Source: Streptomyces sp. NBC_00335
Lineage (GTDB): Bacteria; Actinomycetota; Actinomycetes; Streptomycetales; Streptomycetaceae
Assembly: GCF_036127095.1 (NCBI RefSeq)
Contig: NZ_CP108006.1
Coordinates: 5,881,501 to 5,945,500 of the forward strand
Direction: 5' to 3'
DNA: 64,000 nucleotides
Below, piece by piece: positions 27,417 to 36,595 of the stretch. A program made the position numbers and the translations under genes. The notes below the pieces were generated by a model. The model was not told where the DNA came from, did no database searches, and saw nothing but the letters and a program-made list of their open reading frames with translations. Every line of letters starts with the position of its first letter. Positions within the stretch are counted from its first letter, which is position 1.

Positions 27417-27576
27417 GTCCGTGTCGCAGGCTCATGGGCACGTGCCGCCAGGCACGCGGGCCCGTTCGCCTCGAATAAGCCCGTACAGGCGGGAACCCGT
27501 CACTAGGATCGAAACGTTGATCCGGTAGCAACCGCACGACGGGGCCCCGCCCCACACAAAACCTTATGGAGGACCC

Positions 27577-28152
27577 GTGGGAGTCAGCCTCAGCAAGGGC
27601 GGCAACGTCTCGCTGTCCAAGGCCGCGCCGAACCTGACCGCGGTCATCGTCGGTCTGGGCTGGGACGCTCGCACCACCACCGGCGTCGACTTCGACCTCG
27701 ACGCCAGCGCGATCCTGGCCAACGACCAGGGCAAGGTCACCGGCGACTCGAACTTCGTCTTCTTCAACAACCTGAAGAGCCCCGACGGCTCGGTCGAGCA
27801 CACCGGTGACAACACCACCGGTGAGGGCGAGGGCGACGACGAGGCGATCAAGGTGAACCTCGCCGGCGTGCCCGCCGACGTGGCCAAGATCGTCTTCCCG
27901 GTCTCGATCTACGAGGCCGAGAGCCGCCAGCAGAGCTTCGGCCAGGTCCGCAACGCCTACATCCGCGTCGTGAACCAGGCCGACAACACCGAGCTCGCCC
28001 GCTACGACCTGTCGGAGGACGCCTCGACGGAGACCGCCATGGTCTTCGGCGAGCTCTACCGCAACGGTGCGGAGTGGAAGTTCCGTGCCATCGGCCAGGG
28101 CTACGCCTCGGGCCTGCGCGGCATCGCGCAGGACTTCGGCGTCAACGTCTGA
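27577..28152 (+). CDS. terD: TerD-family stress protein (first copy)
   Basis: A 191-residue cytosolic TerD domain protein. The Ca-binding signature DFDLDAS (38-44) and the acidic loop [11 protein letters not shown] (about 83-93) are intact. TerD proteins bind calcium and associate with membrane TerC-type proteins in tellurite/stress resistance and, in Streptomyces, development (family knowledge). The start is GTG 27577 after TGGAGGA. It is the first of a rightward ter gene series and is about 80% identical by eye to the next gene, so a tandem duplication is likely. Confidence 0.95.
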   Translation: MGVSLSKGGNVSLSKAAPNLTAVIVGLGWDARTTTGVDFDLDASAILANDQGKVTGDSNFVFFNNLKSPDGSVEHTGDNTTGEGEGDDEAIKVNLAGVPADVAKIVFPVSIYEAESRQQSFGQVRNAYIRVVNQADNTELARYDLSEDASTETAMVFGELYRNGAEWKFRAIGQGYASGLRGIAQDFGVNV

Positions 28153-28269
28153 GCCTGCTCCACCCGAGCAGTCGTTCCATCCGTCCGGCGCCGTGCACTC
28201 GTGTGTACGGCGCCGGACCGGCTTTACGGCTCCGCCGGCCTCACCGCCTCACCGCGGTACGGCCGCACC

Positions 28270-28329
28270 GCCGTAGCGCTGCACGCCGCAGCGCTACACG
28301 CCGTACCGCCACACGCCGTACCGTCGCAT
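28270..28329. repeat. 15-base tandem repeat between terD copies
   Basis: Four 15-base units of GCCGTACCGCCACAC type lie in the 214-base gap between the two terD genes, 38 bases before the second terD start. Units 1 and 2 (GCCGTAGCGCTGCAC / GCCGCAGCGCTACAC) also contain AGCGCT. Confidence 0.75.
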
Positions 28330-28366
28330 CGCCACACCGCCACCGTCGTCCGGGGAGGACCACAAC

Positions 28367-28942
28367 ATGGGCGTCACACTCGCCAAGGGGGGCAATGTCT
28401 CCCTCTCCAAAGCCGCACCGAACCTCACCCGGGTTCTGATCGGCCTCGGATGGGACGCGCGCTCGACCACGGGCGCCGACTTCGACCTCGATGCCAGCGC
28501 ACTGCTGTGCAGCAACGGCCGGGTGCTCGGGGACGAGTACTTCGTCTTCTACAACAACCTGAAGAGCCCCGAGGGCTCCGTCGAACACACGGGGGACAAT
28601 CTCACCGGCGAGGGTGACGGCGACGACGAGTCGATCATCGTCGACCTGAGCAAGGTCCCGGCCGGTGTGGACAAGATCGTCTTTCCCGTCTCGATCCACG
28701 AGGCCGAGGCTCGCATGCAGAGCTTCGGCCAGGTCAGCAATGCCTTCATTCGCGTGGTGAACGAGGCGGACGGCCAGGAACTGGCCCGCTACGACCTCTC
28801 CGAGGACGCCTCCAGCGAGACGGCGATGATCTTCGGCGAGGTATATCGGTACGGGGGCGAATGGAAGTTCCGTGCGGTGGGGCAGGGGTACGCGTCGGGG
28901 CTCCGCGGCATCGCTCTAGACTTCGGGGTCAACGTTTCGTAA
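28367..28942 (+). CDS. terD: TerD-family stress protein (second copy)
   Basis: A 191-residue TerD domain protein, colinear with the preceding gene. It has DFDLDAS and the acidic loop [11 protein letters not shown]. The start ATG 28367 follows GGGGAGG. Only 19 bases separate it from the DUF475 membrane protein gene, so those two are probably co-transcribed, which fits the known TerD-TerC partnership. Confidence 0.95.
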   Translation: MGVTLAKGGNVSLSKAAPNLTRVLIGLGWDARSTTGADFDLDASALLCSNGRVLGDEYFVFYNNLKSPEGSVEHTGDNLTGEGDGDDESIIVDLSKVPAGVDKIVFPVSIHEAEARMQSFGQVSNAFIRVVNEADGQELARYDLSEDASSETAMIFGEVYRYGGEWKFRAVGQGYASGLRGIALDFGVNVS

Positions 28943-28961
28943 AGCCGTACAACACGATGGG

Positions 28962-30083
28962 ATGCCAGTGGTTCTGAAAACCTTCGGCTGGTCGTTCGCA
29001 GTCACTGCGCTCGGACTGGTCGCAGCGGTGCTCTACGGGGGGTGGGAGGCCTTCGGGATCGTTGCGATCCTGTCCATCCTGGAGATCTCCCTGTCCTTCG
29101 ACAATGCGGTGGTCAACGCCGGAATCCTGAAGAAGATGAATGCCTTCTGGCAGAAGATCTTCCTCACGATCGGTGTTCTCATCGCCGTGTTCGGCATGCG
29201 CCTGGTCTTCCCGATCGTGATCGTCGCGATCAGCGCCAAGATCGGACCGATCGAGGCCGTCGAACTCGCGGTGCGCGACCAGGACATGTACAAGCAGCTC
29301 GTGACGGACGCCCACCCGTCCATCGCCGCCTTCGGTGGCATGTTCCTGCTGATGATCTTCCTCGACTTCATTTTCGAGGACCGTGACATCAAGTGGCTCG
29401 CCTGGCTGGAACGCCCGCTCGCCAAGCTCGGCAAGATCGACATGCTGTCGGCGTGCATCGCGCTGATCGTCCTGGTCGTCACCTCGATGACCTTCGCCGT
29501 CAACGCGCACCAGCACGGCGGCACGCACGTGGACAAGGCGCAGACGGTCCTGATCTCCGGCATCCTCGGCCTGATCACCTACATGATCGTCGGCGGCCTC
29601 TCCGGCTACTTCGAGAACAAGCTGGAGGAAGAGGAGGAGCACGAGCACGAGGCCGAGGAGGCGGCGAAGAAGAGCGGCAAGCCCGTTTCCGCCGTCGCCA
29701 TGGCCGGCAAGGCCGCGTTCTTCATGTTCCTCTACCTCGAAGTCCTCGATGCCTCCTTCTCCTTCGACGGGGTCATCGGTGCCTTCGCCATCACCAGCGA
29801 CATCGTGATCATGGCCCTCGGCCTCGGTATCGGTGCCATGTACGTCCGGTCGCTGACGGTCTACCTGGTCCGCCAGGGCACCCTCGACGACTACGTCTAC
29901 CTGGAGCACGGCGCGCACTACGCCATCGGCGCGCTCGCCGTCATCCTGCTCGTCACCATCCAGTACGAGATCAACGAGGTCATCACCGGCCTCGTCGGCG
30001 TCGTGCTGATCGGATGGTCCTTCTGGTCCTCGGTGCGCCGCAACAAGCGCCTGGAGCTGGAGGGTTCCACCGCCGACGCATGA
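28962..30083 (+). CDS. DUF475/TerC-family integral membrane protein
   Basis: A 373-residue polytopic membrane protein of the TerC superfamily. The duplicated acidic helix motif is seen as ILEISLSFDNAVVNA (residues about 39-53) and LEVLDASFSFDGVIGAFAI (about 258-276); Asp residues in these helices are thought to bind metal ions. A charged cytosolic loop (Glu/His-rich, about 222-240) splits the two halves. It follows terD at 19 bases. Role: membrane partner of TerD in metal/stress response, possibly ion transport (family inference). Confidence 0.92.
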   Translation: MPVVLKTFGWSFAVTALGLVAAVLYGGWEAFGIVAILSILEISLSFDNAVVNAGILKKMNAFWQKIFLTIGVLIAVFGMRLVFPIVIVAISAKIGPIEAVELAVRDQDMYKQLVTDAHPSIAAFGGMFLLMIFLDFIFEDRDIKWLAWLERPLAKLGKIDMLSACIALIVLVVTSMTFAVNAHQHGGTHVDKAQTVLISGILGLITYMIVGGLSGYFENKLEEEEEHEHEAEEAAKKSGKPVSAVAMAGKAAFFMFLYLEVLDASFSFDGVIGAFAITSDIVIMALGLGIGAMYVRSLTVYLVRQGTLDDYVYLEHGAHYAIGALAVILLVTIQYEINEVITGLVGVVLIGWSFWSSVRRNKRLELEGSTADA

Positions 30084-30231
30084 TCACGGCGGTAATGCGG
30101 AACGCTCAAGTGCGGGGCGGTCCGGCGGGTCCACGGACCTGTCGGGCCGCCCCGTCCGCATGTCGGGACGCCGGAGTGCCGGCATGCCGCCGGAGGACCA
30201 AGCAGGCCAAGGGATCAGGGGGGTTGTGGGG

Positions 30232-30972
30232 ATGGGATTCTTCGACGGCATCAGGGGCAGCCGTGGCACGCAGTTCCAGTCGGGCAGTGCCTCGTCGAAC
30301 GCGATCGAGCTGACCAAACGCCATCCGACGGTGTCGCTCACCAAACAGGGGGCGGTGCACGGCAATCTGCGCGTGAACCTCTCCTGGCGGATGCGGACCT
30401 CGGACATAGGAGGCCGCAGCGCGGGCCAGAGCGGGCAGCTCTTCCGGCATCCGTTCAAACTGTTCAAACCCGACATGGTGCAGGCGCACACCCAGGGCAT
30501 GGTCAATGTCGACCTCGACATCGGCTGCCTCTACGAGCTGACCGACGGCACCCGGGGAGTCGTCCAGCCGCTGGGGAACCTGCACGGGGACATCAACAGC
30601 CCGCCATACGTCAAGCTCAGCGGGGACGACCGGTTCGGGGCGCCCTCCGGCGAGACGATCTTCGTCAATCTCGACCACGCCGAGGAGATCAAGCGGCTGC
30701 TGGTCTTCGTGTACATCTACGACCAGACCCCGGCCTTCGACCGGACGCACGCCCTGGTCACCCTCTACCCGATCACCGGGCCGCGCATCGAGATCCCGCT
30801 GGAGGAGCGCCACCCGCACGCCCGCTCCTGCGCCGTCGTCTCCCTGGAGAACGTCAAGGGAGAGCTGATCGTGCGGCGCGAGGTCACCTTCGTGTACGGG
30901 TTCCAGGCCGAGCTGGACCGGCTGTACGGGTGGGGCCTCCAGTGGGGCCGGGGCTACAAGACGAAGACCTGA
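30232..30972 (+). CDS. TerA-like TerD-superfamily protein
   Basis: A 246-residue cytosolic protein. The N terminus resembles TerA (IELTKRHPTVSLTKQGA), followed by a TerD-type beta sandwich in which the acidic calcium signature is changed (VNVDLDIGCLYELTDG). The C-terminal VYIYDQTPAFDRTHALVTL is conserved in this subgroup. It is on the same strand as the terD and DUF475 genes. The start ATG 30232 is chosen for the G-rich ribosome site before it. Confidence 0.85.
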   Translation: MGFFDGIRGSRGTQFQSGSASSNAIELTKRHPTVSLTKQGAVHGNLRVNLSWRMRTSDIGGRSAGQSGQLFRHPFKLFKPDMVQAHTQGMVNVDLDIGCLYELTDGTRGVVQPLGNLHGDINSPPYVKLSGDDRFGAPSGETIFVNLDHAEEIKRLLVFVYIYDQTPAFDRTHALVTLYPITGPRIEIPLEERHPHARSCAVVSLENVKGELIVRREVTFVYGFQAELDRLYGWGLQWGRGYKTKT

Positions 30973-31015
30973 CGGAGGCGGACGGGCCGGCCGGGCCGCT
31001 CGGCCCGGCCGCCGC

Positions 31016-31783
31016 TCACCGGCGGATGAACTGCGGGCCCTGCGCCGGCAGCCGGAAGGCGGCGTCGCCGGCCGGGGCCGGCACCGGGGGCTGGGACACC
31101 GGCTGCGGGTAGCCGTAGGCGGGCTGGGAGACCGGCGGGGCCTGGGTGGGCGGAGCCGGGGTCGCGGGGGAGGCGGACGTGACCTGCCCCTGCCCCTGTG
31201 CCTGCCCCTGCTCCTGGGCCGCGGGGGCGTTCTCGTCCACGGAGATCCCGTGGTCGGTGGCCAGGCCCACGAGCCCGTTGGAGTAGCCCTCGCCGAGCGC
31301 GCGGAACTTCCACGCGTCGGCCCGCCGGTACAGCTCGCCGCAGATCAGCGCCGTCTCGGCGCCCGTTTCCGGCCGTACGTCGAAGTAGGCCAGCGGTTCG
31401 GAGACGCCGGTCGCGGTGGCGTCGTAGAGCAGGATCCGCAGGTCGTGGACCCGCTCGAAGGGGACGTCCTCGGCGGAGGCCACGACGAGGATCCGGTCCA
31501 CGGCCGGGGTGACGGCCCTGAGGTCCGCCTGGACGGCGTCCGTGATCCCGTCGCCGAGCTGCTTCTTGCCGAGCCGCCAGACGGCCCCGGAGGGGTGGCG
31601 GGGCTGGTTGTAGAAGACGAAGTCCTCGTCCGAGCGCACGCGCCCGTCCGCTCCCACGAGCAGCGCGGAGGCGTCCACGTCGGGCACGTCGGGCCCTCCG
31701 GTCCAGCGCAGCACCGCGCGGACCGCCACGGCGGCCACGGGGATGTTGGAGCCCTTCTGCATCGCGTGCGTCATGCCGGTCAT
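31016..31783 (-). CDS. TerD-family protein with Pro/Gln-rich C-terminal tail
   Basis: A 255-residue protein. Residues about 1-185 form a TerD-like domain ([41 protein letters not shown]). The remainder is a disordered Gln/Pro/Ala tail ([24 protein letters not shown]). The start ATG 31783 is preferred; ATG 31774 is possible. It runs opposite to the other ter genes and is divergent from the HpcH/HpaI gene across 184 bases. The acidic calcium loops are poorer than in the two terD copies. Confidence 0.88.
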   Translation of the reverse strand: MTGMTHAMQKGSNIPVAAVAVRAVLRWTGGPDVPDVDASALLVGADGRVRSDEDFVFYNQPRHPSGAVWRLGKKQLGDGITDAVQADLRAVTPAVDRILVVASAEDVPFERVHDLRILLYDATATGVSEPLAYFDVRPETGAETALICGELYRRADAWKFRALGEGYSNGLVGLATDHGISVDENAPAAQEQGQAQGQGQVTSASPATPAPPTQAPPVSQPAYGYPQPVSQPPVPAPAGDAAFRLPAQGPQFIRR

Positions 31784-31967
31784 CCTGCCCTCCCGGGCGG
31801 GACCGGGACAATGCGGCCCCCCGTAGACCTTGTCCGGATCGCGAGACCTGGGCATGGTGCAAGAGGGTTACCTGGATTTCATGTGCTTGAGGAACTCTTG
31901 ACTCGCGTTCGTACGTACTATTACCGGCCATGCCAGATCGGCCGCCGAGCCTGTACGGGGGAAGCAC

Positions 31968-33134
31968 ATGCGTCACTTCGGGCACGTATCGCCCATGGTC
32001 CGCAAGGACCTCTTCCACCAGGAGCCGGCCGAGTTCACCGCCGCCTCCCCCTCCGCCACGCTCGCGGCCGCCCTGGGAGCCACGCTCTACAGCCCGGCCA
32101 CCCGGCCCCAGCTCGCCCGTGACATCCGCAAGCAGGCCGGCCTCGGAGTCGTCTCCATGGTCCTCTGCCTGGAGGATTCCATCAGCGACGCGGACGTGGC
32201 GGGCGGCGAGGAGAACCTCGTCCGGCAGTTCGCCGCCCTCCACGAGGACCCGGCGGAGCTCCCCCTGCTCTTCATCCGCGTCCGGGAGCCCGAGCAGATT
32301 CCCGACATCGTGCACCGGCTCGGCGGCTCGGCGGCGCGACTGGCCGGATTCGTGCTCCCCAAGTTCAGCGAGAGCCGGGGCATCGCCTTCCTCGACGCCG
32401 TCGCCCAGGCGGAGGCCGCGAGCGGACAGCCGCGGCTGTACGCGATGCCCGTCCTGGAGACCCCCGAACTGCTCCACCTGGAGACCCGGGTCGAGGCCCT
32501 CGCCGGTATCTCCCGCACGGTCAACAAGTACCGTGAGCGGGTCCTGGCGCTGCGCCTCGGCGTGACCGACTTCTGCTCCGCCTACGGGCTGCGGCGCACC
32601 CCCGACATGACCGCCTACGACGTCCAGATCGTCGCCGGGGTGATCGCCGACGTGGTCAACGTGCTCAGCCGCGCCGACGGCACCGGCTTCACCGTCACCG
32701 GGCCCGTGTGGGAGTACTTCCGCAGCCAGCAGCGCCTCTTCAAGCCGCAGCTGCGCCGCAGCCCCTTCCTGGAGGAGGGCGTCGAGGAGCTGCGCACCGC
32801 GCTGATCGAGCACGACCTGGACGGGCTGCTGCGCGAGATCGAGCTCGACCGGGCCAACGGGCTGCTGGGCAAGACCTGCATCCACCCCGCCCACGTCACC
32901 CCGGTCCACGCGCTCTCGGTGGTGTCGCACGAGGAGTTCAGCGATGCTCAAGACATCCTGCGCCCCGAGAGCGGAGGTGGCGGAGTGATGCGTTCCGCCT
33001 ACACGAACAAGATGAACGAGGTGAAGCCCCACCGGGCCTGGGCCGAGCGCACCATGCTGCGCGCCGAGGTCTTCGGTGTGGCGAAGGAGGAGGTCGGCTT
33101 CGTCGATCTCCTCACGGCCGGGCTCCAGGTGTGA
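31968..33134 (+). CDS. HpcH/HpaI aldolase/citrate lyase-family protein of Ter biosynthetic module
   Basis: A 388-residue TIM-barrel C-C lyase-like enzyme. It shows the family metal/acid region VLCLEDSI (about residues 65-72) and later Glu and Asp residues (MPVLETPELLHLE; LGVTDFCSAYG). The first gene of a rightward operon, it overlaps the next gene by 4 bases (GTGA). Comparative genomics has linked this gene set with TerD proteins and proposed that it makes a nucleoside-like metabolite; the exact reaction is not known. A possible promoter (TTGACT at 31898, TATTAC at 31919) precedes it. Confidence 0.88.
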   Translation: MRHFGHVSPMVRKDLFHQEPAEFTAASPSATLAAALGATLYSPATRPQLARDIRKQAGLGVVSMVLCLEDSISDADVAGGEENLVRQFAALHEDPAELPLLFIRVREPEQIPDIVHRLGGSAARLAGFVLPKFSESRGIAFLDAVAQAEAASGQPRLYAMPVLETPELLHLETRVEALAGISRTVNKYRERVLALRLGVTDFCSAYGLRRTPDMTAYDVQIVAGVIADVVNVLSRADGTGFTVTGPVWEYFRSQQRLFKPQLRRSPFLEEGVEELRTALIEHDLDGLLREIELDRANGLLGKTCIHPAHVTPVHALSVVSHEEFSDAQDILRPESGGGGVMRSAYTNKMNEVKPHRAWAERTMLRAEVFGVAKEEVGFVDLLTAGLQV

Positions 33135-35749
33135 GCGGGCCGTTGACTGCGAAGAAGGGCAAGAAGATCGAAGCGGTGTGGTCGGGAACGTGGGTCGCGG
33201 ACCGGCTGGGCGTGAGCCTGCAGGACGCGACGGGTACCGGGACCGGCGGGCCGGCGCTGGAAGACCTCCTCGGGCTGGCGCTGCGGCGCAACCCCAAGCG
33301 GGCCCACCTGCTCGTGTCCCGGGTGCTGGGCAAGCACGTCCCGCAGTCCCCGGCGGCCGTGTACGGCGCCGGGTACGGGCTCGGCGAGCGGGTCCGGGAG
33401 CTGCTGGGCGACGCGGAGGCGGCCTCGGCGGTGGTCCTCGGGTACGCGGAGACCGCGACCGGGCTGGGCCACTGCGTGGCCGACGGCCTGGGCAGCGCCC
33501 CGTACCTGCACTCCACCCGCCGCCCCGTGCCCGGCGTGGAGGCCGCGGGAGGCTTCGAGGAGGCGCATTCGCACGCCACCTCGCACCTGCTGCTGCCCGA
33601 GGACCCGAAGCTGCTCGCGGGCTCGGGTCCGCTGGTCCTCGTCGACGACGAGTTCTCCACCGGCAACACCGTCCTGAACACCATCGCCGACCTCCACGCC
33701 CGCCACCCGCGCGGCCACTACGTGGTCGTCGCCCTGGTCGACATGCGCTCCCCGGCCGACCGCGACCGCCTGGTCGCCTTCGCGCGGGAGCTGGGGGCGC
33801 GGGTGGACCTCATATCCCTGGCCTCGGGCACGGTCTCCCTCCCGGAGGGGGTGCTGGAGAAGGGGCAGGCGCTGGTGGAGCGGTACGAGGCGGAGGCCGC
33901 TTCGGCCGCTGCCGCCTCTGCCGGATCTCAGCCCGTGGCCGGCGAATCGCAGCCCGGGGGTGGGCAAAATCAGCCCCTGCGGCGTTTGAGCAGCGGGGTC
34001 CGGGGCAGCGCCCCGGCAGACGACCCGCACCCGACCACTCGCGTGGAACTGGACTGGCCGGCCGGGATACCCGACGGCGGTCGCCACGGCTTCACCCCGG
34101 CCCACCGGGAGCGCCTGGAGGCCGCCCTGCCGGCCATGGCGGACCGGCTCAAGGCCGCGCTCGGCGCGGCCCCCGCAAGGGTCCTCGTACTCGGCAACGA
34201 GGAGCTGATGTACGCCCCGCTGCGCCTCGCGCAAGCCCTGGAGGCGTCCGGCGCCGCTGCCGAAGTCCGCTTCTCCACCACCACCCGCTCGCCGGTGCTC
34301 GCCGTGGACGACCCCGGCTACGCGATCCGCACCCGCCTCGTCTTCCCCGCCCACGACGACCCGGCCGACGGCCCCGGAGACCGGTACGCGTACAACGTCG
34401 CCGGCACGGCCGGCACGGCGGACGCCGGCTTCGACGCCGTGGTCGCCGTCGTGGACTCGGCCGGGGATACCGCCGAGCTCCGTACCGGCCTGCTCGCGGC
34501 CCTCGCGCCGCACACCGGCCGGGTCCTGCTGGCGGTCATACCTTCGTACGTACCCGACCGGCAGGAGCCGATCATGACCGAGCCCCCGCGCGAAGCACTG
34601 GGCGAAGCACTGGGCGAACCACTGCGCGGGCCCGCCTTCTCCTCCTACGCCGCCGAGGACGTCGGCTGGCTGCTCCAGGACCTCTCCGACGTGGAGCTGG
34701 AAGCCCCGACGGAGGAGCGCGAGGAGGCCATCCAGGCGGGCGGCGCGCACTACGCGGAATCGCTGCCGGTGGAGTTCCAGCCGTCCCCGGAGTACCAGCA
34801 GCTCTACCAGAGCGCGCTGACCGCCTCCGCCGCCCGGATGGCCCGCGCCGTCGGAACCGTCACCGAGACGGTCCTCGCCGAGCGCTCCCCGTCCCCCGTC
34901 CTCGTCTCCCTCGCCCGCGCCGGAACCCCCGTGGGCGTGCTGATGCGGCGCTGGGCGCAGGCCCGGCACGGCCTGGACCTGCCGCACTACGCCGTCTCCA
35001 TCGTGCGCGGCCGCGGCATCGACGCCAACGCGCTGCGCTGGCTGGCCGCCCACCACGATCCGGCCGACGTGGTCTTCGTCGACGGCTGGACCGGCAAGGG
35101 GGCCATCACCCGCGAACTGCGGGAGGCCCTGGGCGAGTTCGAGGGCTTCAACCCGGAGATCGTGGTCCTCGCCGACCCCGGCTCGTGCGTGGAGACGTAC
35201 GGCACGCGCGAGGACTTCCTGATCCCCTCCGCCTGTCTCAATTCCACTGTTTCCGGACTGGTTTCGCGTACGGTGCTCAGGTCCGACCTGGTCGGGCCCG
35301 CCGATTTCCACGGCGCGAAGTTCTACCGCGAGCTCGCCGGGGCCGATGTCTCCGTCGCGTTCGTCGACACCGTCGCCGCGCACTTCGAGGAGGTGGCCGA
35401 GGCCGTGGACGCCGAGGTCAAGGAGCTCCTCGCCGCCGACCGCACGCCGACCTGGGTGGGCTGGCGGGCGGTGGAGCGGATCAGCGAGGAGTACGGCATC
35501 CACGACGTGAACCTGGTGAAGCCCGGCGTCGGCGAGACCACGCGGGTGCTGCTGCGCCGCGTGCCGTGGAAGATCCTCGCGCAGCGCGGCGCCGGGGCCG
35601 ACCTGGACCACGTACGACTCCTCGCGGAGCAGCGGGGGGTGCCGGTGGAAGAGGTCGACGGCCTGCCCTACAGCTGCGTAGGACTCATCCATCCCCGATT
35701 CACGCGCGGCGCCACGGGCGCCGACGGAAAGGCCGTGGCCACCAAGTGA
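33131..35749 (+). CDS. Fused phosphoribosyltransferase-TRSP-phosphoribosyltransferase/StiP protein
   Basis: An uninterrupted 872-residue reading frame joining two proteins of the Ter biosynthetic module. Residues 1-270 are a PRTase with PRPP loop VLVDDEFSTGNT (about 169-180). Residues about 300-470 hold the TRSP domain (TTTRSP near 382). From about 490 the sequence is the StiP/PRTase-PELOTA type, with a second PRPP-like loop VFVDGWTGKGA (about 646-656) and conserved Cys in DPGSCVETYG and PSACLNSTVSG. Residues 278-296 are encoded by a copy of a streptomycete intergenic repeat. It overlaps its neighbours by 4 bases at both ends. No stop codon separates the halves, so the fusion is real unless the sequence has an error. 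Confidence 0.88.
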   Translation: MSGPLTAKKGKKIEAVWSGTWVADRLGVSLQDATGTGTGGPALEDLLGLALRRNPKRAHLLVSRVLGKHVPQSPAAVYGAGYGLGERVRELLGDAEAASAVVLGYAETATGLGHCVADGLGSAPYLHSTRRPVPGVEAAGGFEEAHSHATSHLLLPEDPKLLAGSGPLVLVDDEFSTGNTVLNTIADLHARHPRGHYVVVALVDMRSPADRDRLVAFARELGARVDLISLASGTVSLPEGVLEKGQALVERYEAEAASAAAASAGSQPVAGESQPGGGQNQPLRRLSSGVRGSAPADDPHPTTRVELDWPAGIPDGGRHGFTPAHRERLEAALPAMADRLKAALGAAPARVLVLGNEELMYAPLRLAQALEASGAAAEVRFSTTTRSPVLAVDDPGYAIRTRLVFPAHDDPADGPGDRYAYNVAGTAGTADAGFDAVVAVVDSAGDTAELRTGLLAALAPHTGRVLLAVIPSYVPDRQEPIMTEPPREALGEALGEPLRGPAFSSYAAEDVGWLLQDLSDVELEAPTEEREEAIQAGGAHYAESLPVEFQPSPEYQQLYQSALTASAARMARAVGTVTETVLAERSPSPVLVSLARAGTPVGVLMRRWAQARHGLDLPHYAVSIVRGRGIDANALRWLAAHHDPADVVFVDGWTGKGAITRELREALGEFEGFNPEIVVLADPGSCVETYGTREDFLIPSACLNSTVSGLVSRTVLRSDLVGPADFHGAKFYRELAGADVSVAFVDTVAAHFEEVAEAVDAEVKELLAADRTPTWVGWRAVERISEEYGIHDVNLVKPGVGETTRVLLRRVPWKILAQRGAGADLDHVRLLAEQRGVPVEEVDGLPYSCVGLIHPRFTRGATGADGKAVATK
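33964..34016 (+). repeat. Intergenic-type repeat element inside coding sequence
   Basis: A copy of the GGCGTTTGAG repeat family (CAAAAT-CAGCCCC-TGC-GGCGTTTGAG-CAGCGGGGTCCGGGGC in order) lies in frame in the linker between PRTase and TRSP domains. It matches the copies at 37641-37693 and 16462-16494. Confidence 0.8.
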
Positions 35750-36576
35750 CCGTTCTCGTAGCCAGTGACCTCGACCGTACGCTCATCTACTCGGCGGCCG
35801 CGCTCGGCCTGACCATGCCCGACCCGGTGGCCCCGCGGCTGCTGTGCGTGGAGGTGCACGAGAGCAAGCCGCTGTCGTACATGACGGAGACGGCGGCGGG
35901 GCTGCTGGCGGAGCTGTCCGCCGACCCGGGCGCGGTGTTCGTGCCGACCACCACCCGGACCCGCAAGCAGTACCAGCGCATCCGCTTCCCCGGACGGCCG
36001 GCGAAGTACGCGATCTGCGCCAACGGCGGCCAGCTCCTCGTGGACGGAGTCCCGGACCGGGACTGGCGCCGCCAGGTCGCGGCGCGGCTCGCCGCGGAGT
36101 CCGTGCCGCTGGAGGAGATGCACGCGCACCTGATGTCCGTCACCGACCCGGCGTGGCTGCGCAAGGCGCGGGTGGCGGAGGACCTGTTCGCGTACCTGGT
36201 CGTGGAGCGGGCCCTGGTCCCCGCGGAGTGGATCAAGGCGCTGACGGAATGGTCCGAGGCGCGCGGCTGGACCGTCTCGCTCCAGGGCCGGAAGATCTAC
36301 GCCGTCCCGCGGCCGCTGACCAAGAGCGCGGCCATGCACGAGGTGGCCCGGCGCGTGGGGGCCACGAGCACGCTGGCCGCCGGGGACTCGCTGCTCGACG
36401 CGGACCTGCTGCTCGCGGCGGACACGGCCTGGCGGCCGGGCCACGGGGAGCTGGCCGACGCCGGCTGGACGGCTCCGCACGTGACGGCGCTGGCCCAGGC
36501 GGGCGTACTGGCCGGTGAGGAGATCGTGCGCGCGTTCACCCGCGAAGTGGCCCGACTGGGTGCACCGGCCGCCTGA
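35746..36576 (+). CDS. HAD-superfamily phosphatase of Ter biosynthetic module
   Basis: A 276-residue HAD hydrolase. Motif I is SDLDRTLIY (nucleophile Asp8, acid Asp10), motif II Thr is in PTTTRTRKQY, motif III Lys is in PLTKSAAM and motif IV is AAGDSLLDADLL. It starts with GTG overlapping the stop of the PRTase fusion gene. It probably dephosphorylates the phosphoribosylated product made by the preceding enzymes (inference from operon and published Ter module). Confidence 0.9.
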   Translation: MTVLVASDLDRTLIYSAAALGLTMPDPVAPRLLCVEVHESKPLSYMTETAAGLLAELSADPGAVFVPTTTRTRKQYQRIRFPGRPAKYAICANGGQLLVDGVPDRDWRRQVAARLAAESVPLEEMHAHLMSVTDPAWLRKARVAEDLFAYLVVERALVPAEWIKALTEWSEARGWTVSLQGRKIYAVPRPLTKSAAMHEVARRVGATSTLAAGDSLLDADLLLAADTAWRPGHGELADAGWTAPHVTALAQAGVLAGEEIVRAFTREVARLGAPAA

Positions 36577-36595
36577 CCTTGGGCACACTGGCCCC

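Noticed and set aside
28153..28366. Riboswitch or structured RNA before the second terD
   Set aside because: The spacing is explained by the 15-base tandem repeats; no conserved riboswitch elements were recognised.
30954..33032. A 692-codon minus-strand open frame over the HpcH/HpaI gene
   Set aside because: It is an antisense shadow; the plus-strand aldolase family motifs and operon overlaps are convincing.
32999..35692. An 897-codon minus-strand open frame opposite the PRTase fusion
   Set aside because: Antisense shadow with no recognisable domain, while the plus-strand frame has PRPP loops and 4-base overlaps with neighbours.
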